Shown here: positions 42,150 to 45,198 of the stretch, one piece after another
How positions within the stretch are numbered: the first letter of the stretch is position 1
How the letters are laid out: every line of letters begins with the position of its first letter
Origin: Actinopolymorpha alba DSM 45243
GTDB lineage: Bacteria; Actinomycetota; Actinomycetes; Propionibacteriales; Actinopolymorphaceae
Direction: 5' to 3'
DNA: 45,198 nt
Assembly: GCF_000373925.1 (NCBI RefSeq)
Contig: NZ_KB892786.1
Location: 169-45,366 of the forward strand
Program-made: the position numbers and the translations under genes
The notes under the pieces: generated by a model
What the model was told of the DNA's origin: nothing
The model's database searches: none
Seen by the model: the letters and a program-made list of their open reading frames with translations, nothing else

Positions 42150-43865
42150 ATGTTCGAACTCGACTTGATCGGCACCTGGTGGCATCGGCGCCGGCGCAAA
42201 CCACGCGGACCCGCGGCCGCCGCTGTCGCGATCGTCACACTCGCGGGTGTCGCGCAGGCTCCACCCGTGGCGGCGAGCGACCAACCTCCGGAGCCCAGGA
42301 ACCTCGCCGCCGGCCTCGGCTACGCCTGGTCGCAGGCCCCGGATGCCGCCTACCCGGACGAGGGCAGGGAACTCACTGACGGCGAGTTCGGCTCCCTTGA
42401 TCGCAACGACCCCGCGTGGGTGGGGCATACCAGAGGCAAGACCCGCGAGGTGGTGATCGACCTCGGCAGCAAGCAGTCGGTGTCCCGCATCAGTGCCCAT
42501 TTTCTGCAGGACTGGCCGACCTCCTCGATCCTCGTACCGCTGACAGTGTCGATGTATGTGTCCGACGACAACCAGTCGTGGGCGAAGCTGGCGCACAAGT
42601 CCACGCAGCTGTTGTGGGGCGATGGGCCGCCGCGTGACGAGACGTACTCCTGGGACGCGGCTACCGACGGGCTGCCGGACCGCAACGTCAGGGGCACAAT
42701 GGCGTATACGAGATATGTCAAGGTGATGTTCTCGGTGCACACCCGGGCCTCGCAGCTTCTGGACGAGGTTCAGGTCCTCGGCTTCGACGGTAAGACCAAA
42801 CAGGCCGTGACCCCCCGCCCGGACCATCCGGCTTACCTCGCGCCGGGCACCGCGACGGCGGGTATCAGTGACCTTGCCCTTCTGTACAACGGCTATTACG
42901 AAAGCGGGAAGGGTAACTGGACCAAGGACCGGATCATTCCATACCTCGCTTATGTCGACACCTCCGGAAGGCCGGTCGAGCCGCTGTTCGACGGCGTTCT
43001 CTATCTCGGCCTGAGAACCCCAGACGGTCGCGACTTCGGATCTGGGGACACAACGCTCTCTGACTGGAACTGGTATCTCGACAAGACGTTCGCCGCACAC
43101 GGCGACCTGACGGCGTTGAACGAGGCCGCCAAGGAGGTCGCCAACGGTCTCGGCAAGCCCAGGTTGCGCACCAAGGTTGTCCTGATGATTCCGGACCCCG
43201 GTGAGTGGCTGACCGACTTCGGAGATGTCGATGGTGATGGTGTCTCTGAGAACGTCAACGAGGCCTCCGTCGGACGCGACCGCGCGATTGCCAACCGCGA
43301 GAAGATCGTTCGCTGGTGGATCGACACTGTCCAGAAGCGCTGGGCGAGCGCTGGCTACTCCCACCTGCAGTTGTCCGGACTGTACTGGCTCTCCGAGCAG
43401 ATCAGCACCAGCGCCTCCGGCCCGGAGACGCTACGGCGGGTCACTACGGCAGTGCACGACAACGGTTTCAAGCTGTTCTGGATCCCACACTTCCTTGCGT
43501 ACAAGAGCCACCTGTGGTCCGTGGTGGGCATTGACGCGGCGGCATTCCAGCCCAACTACTTCTTCGAGGAGATGAGCGCCGAGCGGATCGACGACGCGTC
43601 CAGCATCGCCAAGCGGTACGGCATGGGCGTCGAGCTGGAGTTCGACGAACGAATGCTGACGGATGACGTCTTCCGCAACCGCTACATCAGGTACCTGAAC
43701 GGCGGGGTCGAGTACGGCTACATGAAGAACGCCTTTCTCGCTTACTACCAAGGCAACGATGCCGTTCTCCAGGCCGCGTACAGCAGCGACCCACGCCAGC
43801 GAGTTCTCTACGACTGGCTCCACGAATTCGTCCGCGGCACCTACCGCCCGCAGCCGGTCAGCTAG
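42150..43865 (+). CDS. Secreted DUF4855 protein with N-terminal F5/8-like domain
   Basis: The 571-residue protein has a basic lead (HRRRRKPRGP) and a signal-like hydrophobic stretch (AAVAIVTLAGVAQAPPVAA). Next comes a discoidin-like domain (EVVIDLGSKQSVSRISAHFL, ARYVKVMF-type strand TRYVKVMFSV). From about residue 235 a DUF4855 barrel-like domain follows (DLALLYNGYYESGKGNWTKD, LDKTFAAHGDLTALNEAAK, LSGLYWLSEQI, FKLFWIPHFLAYKS, AFQPNYFFEEM, GVELEFDERM). DUF4855 proteins are thought to act on glycans, but no activity is certain. AGGAGGAG sits 9-10 nt before the ATG. It is convergent with the GH16 gene, 17 nt apart. Confidence 0.82.
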   Translation: MFELDLIGTWWHRRRRKPRGPAAAAVAIVTLAGVAQAPPVAASDQPPEPRNLAAGLGYAWSQAPDAAYPDEGRELTDGEFGSLDRNDPAWVGHTRGKTREVVIDLGSKQSVSRISAHFLQDWPTSSILVPLTVSMYVSDDNQSWAKLAHKSTQLLWGDGPPRDETYSWDAATDGLPDRNVRGTMAYTRYVKVMFSVHTRASQLLDEVQVLGFDGKTKQAVTPRPDHPAYLAPGTATAGISDLALLYNGYYESGKGNWTKDRIIPYLAYVDTSGRPVEPLFDGVLYLGLRTPDGRDFGSGDTTLSDWNWYLDKTFAAHGDLTALNEAAKEVANGLGKPRLRTKVVLMIPDPGEWLTDFGDVDGDGVSENVNEASVGRDRAIANREKIVRWWIDTVQKRWASAGYSHLQLSGLYWLSEQISTSASGPETLRRVTTAVHDNGFKLFWIPHFLAYKSHLWSVVGIDAAAFQPNYFFEEMSAERIDDASSIAKRYGMGVELEFDERMLTDDVFRNRYIRYLNGGVEYGYMKNAFLAYYQGNDAVLQAAYSSDPRQRVLYDWLHEFVRGTYRPQPVS

Positions 43866-43882
43866 CTAGTATCGGTGACCTC

Positions 43883-44758
43883 CTATTGCCGACCAGGGCG
43901 GTCGTACACCCGGACATAATCAACGTCGAAGGTGTTCGGAAAGACGGTGCTGGCGTCAGGCGGGCCACCCCGGTCGGAATTGACCCAGACCCCGCTGTTG
44001 AGTACGACGTACATCGGCTTGTCAGGAACGTAAGAGCCGCTGAACTCTCCGGTCGGGCGGCCGTCGATGAAGAAGGTCGCCCGACCGGGTTCCCAGAGCA
44101 GAGCGTACCTGTGCCAGCCGGTCGACGGTGCTGGGTCATAGGTCCAGCTGCTGTCCCAGCGGACGTTCGGCCAGGAGCCGGTCGCGATGCCCTGGTGCAT
44201 TCCGTCGATGCCGCCGAACCACTCGGCCACGTCGAACTCCGGCGGCCAGCTGCGGTCCTGCGGCACCAGCCAGAACGCCGGCCACAGACCGCGCCCGGCG
44301 GGGTACTTCGCGCAGATCTCCCAATAGCCGTAGGCCTGAAAGAACTTGTCGTGTGAGGACATGAATCCCTCGGTGTAGGCGTACGTCCCGACCGGGTCGT
44401 CGCCGACCACAGGTGTGTCGTCAGCCACCAGGTGCAGGCGCCCATCGCGGATCACGATGTTCTCGTCGAGCGCGTAGCTGCCATAGGAGGAGTTGTGGTA
44501 GCGGCCGCCCGCCCGACCGGGAAAGTCCATCGTGGTATTCCATTTGGTGCGGTCGAGCGTGGGCCGCGTGAACTCGTCGTGCCACGCCAGTCGCCAGCCC
44601 TTTCCGGGTGGCTGCGAGCGCGCACAGGGTGGCGCACCCGCCGCCTGATGCTCGGTGGCCCGAGCCGACTCCGCCGCGGTCGCCGCGGCAGGCGGCAGAG
44701 CCGCGAGGGCAAGGCTGGCACAGGCGGCGAGTGCGAGCCCCGCAAAGTGGCGACGCAT
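43883..44758 (-). CDS. Secreted GH16-family glucanase
   Basis: The 291-residue protein has a signal peptide (LALAACASLALAALPPAAATA). The GH16 jelly-roll catalytic domain begins WRLAWHDEFTRPTLDRTKWN and includes YGSYALDENIVIRDGRLHL, GYWEICAKYPAGRGLWPAFW and the active-site motif EFDVAE (nucleophile Glu174, Asp176, acid/base Glu179), then WHRYALLWEPGRATFFIDG and FDVDYVRVYDR. Family members cut beta-1,3/1,4-glucans, galactans or related polymers. ATG 44758, with AGGAGGT 6 nt upstream, fixes the start inside a longer open frame. Together with the DUF4855 gene it suggests local polysaccharide breakdown. Confidence 0.9.
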   Translation of the reverse strand: MRRHFAGLALAACASLALAALPPAAATAAESARATEHQAAGAPPCARSQPPGKGWRLAWHDEFTRPTLDRTKWNTTMDFPGRAGGRYHNSSYGSYALDENIVIRDGRLHLVADDTPVVGDDPVGTYAYTEGFMSSHDKFFQAYGYWEICAKYPAGRGLWPAFWLVPQDRSWPPEFDVAEWFGGIDGMHQGIATGSWPNVRWDSSWTYDPAPSTGWHRYALLWEPGRATFFIDGRPTGEFSGSYVPDKPMYVVLNSGVWVNSDRGGPPDASTVFPNTFDVDYVRVYDRPGRQ

Positions 44759-44904
44759 AGGTGACCTCCTACGAAACTCCCGCAGTGGCATGCCCACGCG
44801 AGTGAACACGGGTGGCGGTGGCGCGTCAACGACTGTGACCGAGGTTGTCCACGGCAGCTGCCGCGGCGAGAACTCTCGCCCGGCCGACAGCGGGACCCCG
44901 GGAC

Positions 44905-45198
44905 TCAGCGGCTCATAGCGGTTTCGCGCTCTATACACGTCAGCTTCTCGGGGTTGCGCACGTAGTAGATCCCGGTGATGAGGCCGTTCTCGACCCGCAC
45001 CGAGTAGACGCCGTCGATCTCGCCGTTGAGCCGCATGATGAGCGCTGGGGACCCATTGATCTGTGCCGGTTTGACCGACATCTGCGCGCCGACCATGTCT
45101 AGGGCGACGGCAAACAACCGAGCCACCTTGTCGGCTCCCACGATGGGCCGCGGAATGGCCTGCTTGACGCCGCCACCGTCGCTCAAGGCGACGACGTC
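44905..45198 (-). CDS. ECF41/SigJ-type sigma factor, C-terminal SnoaL-like part (cut by window edge)
   Basis: The visible 97 residues run from the right edge to a stop at 44905. They read DVVALSDGGGVKQAIPRPI, VGADKVARLF, LNGEIDGVYSVRVENGLIT and YYVRNPEKLTCIERETAMSR. The DGGG(x)K and NP(D/E)KL motifs are diagnostic of the C-terminal SnoaL-like domain of ECF41 sigma factors, which modulates sigma activity in place of a separate anti-sigma factor. The sigma-2 and sigma-4 regions lie outside the window. It is 146 nt upstream of the GH16 gene on the same strand. Confidence 0.85.
   Translation of the reverse strand, partial: DVVALSDGGGVKQAIPRPIVGADKVARLFAVALDMVGAQMSVKPAQINGSPALIMRLNGEIDGVYSVRVENGLITGIYYVRNPEKLTCIERETAMSR

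Overview
The window is high-GC DNA that looks like the chromosome of a soil actinomycete. The evidence is a mycothiol-dependent-type maleylpyruvate isomerase fold protein, ECF41- and ECF42-type sigma factors, a CmtR/CtpG metal-efflux pair, a sugar ABC importer without its own ATPase, frequent GTG/TTG starts and 4-nt ATGA/GTGA gene overlaps. A Propionibacteriales/Kribbella-like host would fit, but that is only an impression. No rRNA, tRNA, CRISPR array or intact transposon was seen. The region is accessory in character: short operons separated by decayed genes and IS remnants.

Layout. 0-3.8 kb: metal resistance (two divergent ArsR-family sensors and a CtpG-type P1B ATPase), an RpiB-type isomerase and MscL, followed by a decayed metallo-beta-lactamase-fold gene. 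4.4-10.5 kb: a compact operon of a NamZ-type exo-N-acetylmuramidase, a tandem GNAT, a lipoprotein substrate-binding protein, two permeases and a PIG-L deacetylase, closed by a hairpin terminator. It reads as an amino-sugar or cell-wall-fragment uptake system. 10.5-18.9 kb: gene fragments, a membrane protein, an exported alpha/beta-hydrolase that has lost its catalytic Ser and His, an ISL3 remnant, a methyltransferase divergent from a PadR/HAAS pair across a clear palindrome, a double-VOC protein, a GNAT and a P-loop kinase. 19-21.6 kb: an uncharacterised protein with an ADP-ribosyltransferase-like HGS motif, and a TIM-barrel glycosidase-like gene divergent from a TetR regulator across a 19-bp operator.

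21.6-28 kb: an unusual biosynthetic operon with overlapping genes. It holds a remnant of a poly-amino-acid synthetase (Pls-type) C-terminal membrane region, a diaminobutyrate aminotransferase, an aspartokinase without regulatory ACT domains, a phosphopantetheinyl transferase and a GNAT. A divergent two-component system flanks it. It looks like a poly-diaminobutyrate-type pathway whose synthetase has been lost here or lies elsewhere. 28-31.5 kb: an ECF42 sigma/YCII system. The 71-bp region upstream of YCII occurs again, ungapped and 60/71 identical, upstream of a small ORF 1.7 kb away.

31.9-45.2 kb: a secreted sugar-dehydrogenase-like lipoprotein, a pair of overlapping ABC exporter half-transporters, a Tat-exported PhoD phosphatase next to a secreted F5/8-type C protein, a YeiH transporter with its LysR regulator, a DUF4855 secreted protein preceded by two palindromes, a GH16 glucanase, and the C-terminal part of an ECF41 sigma factor at the edge.
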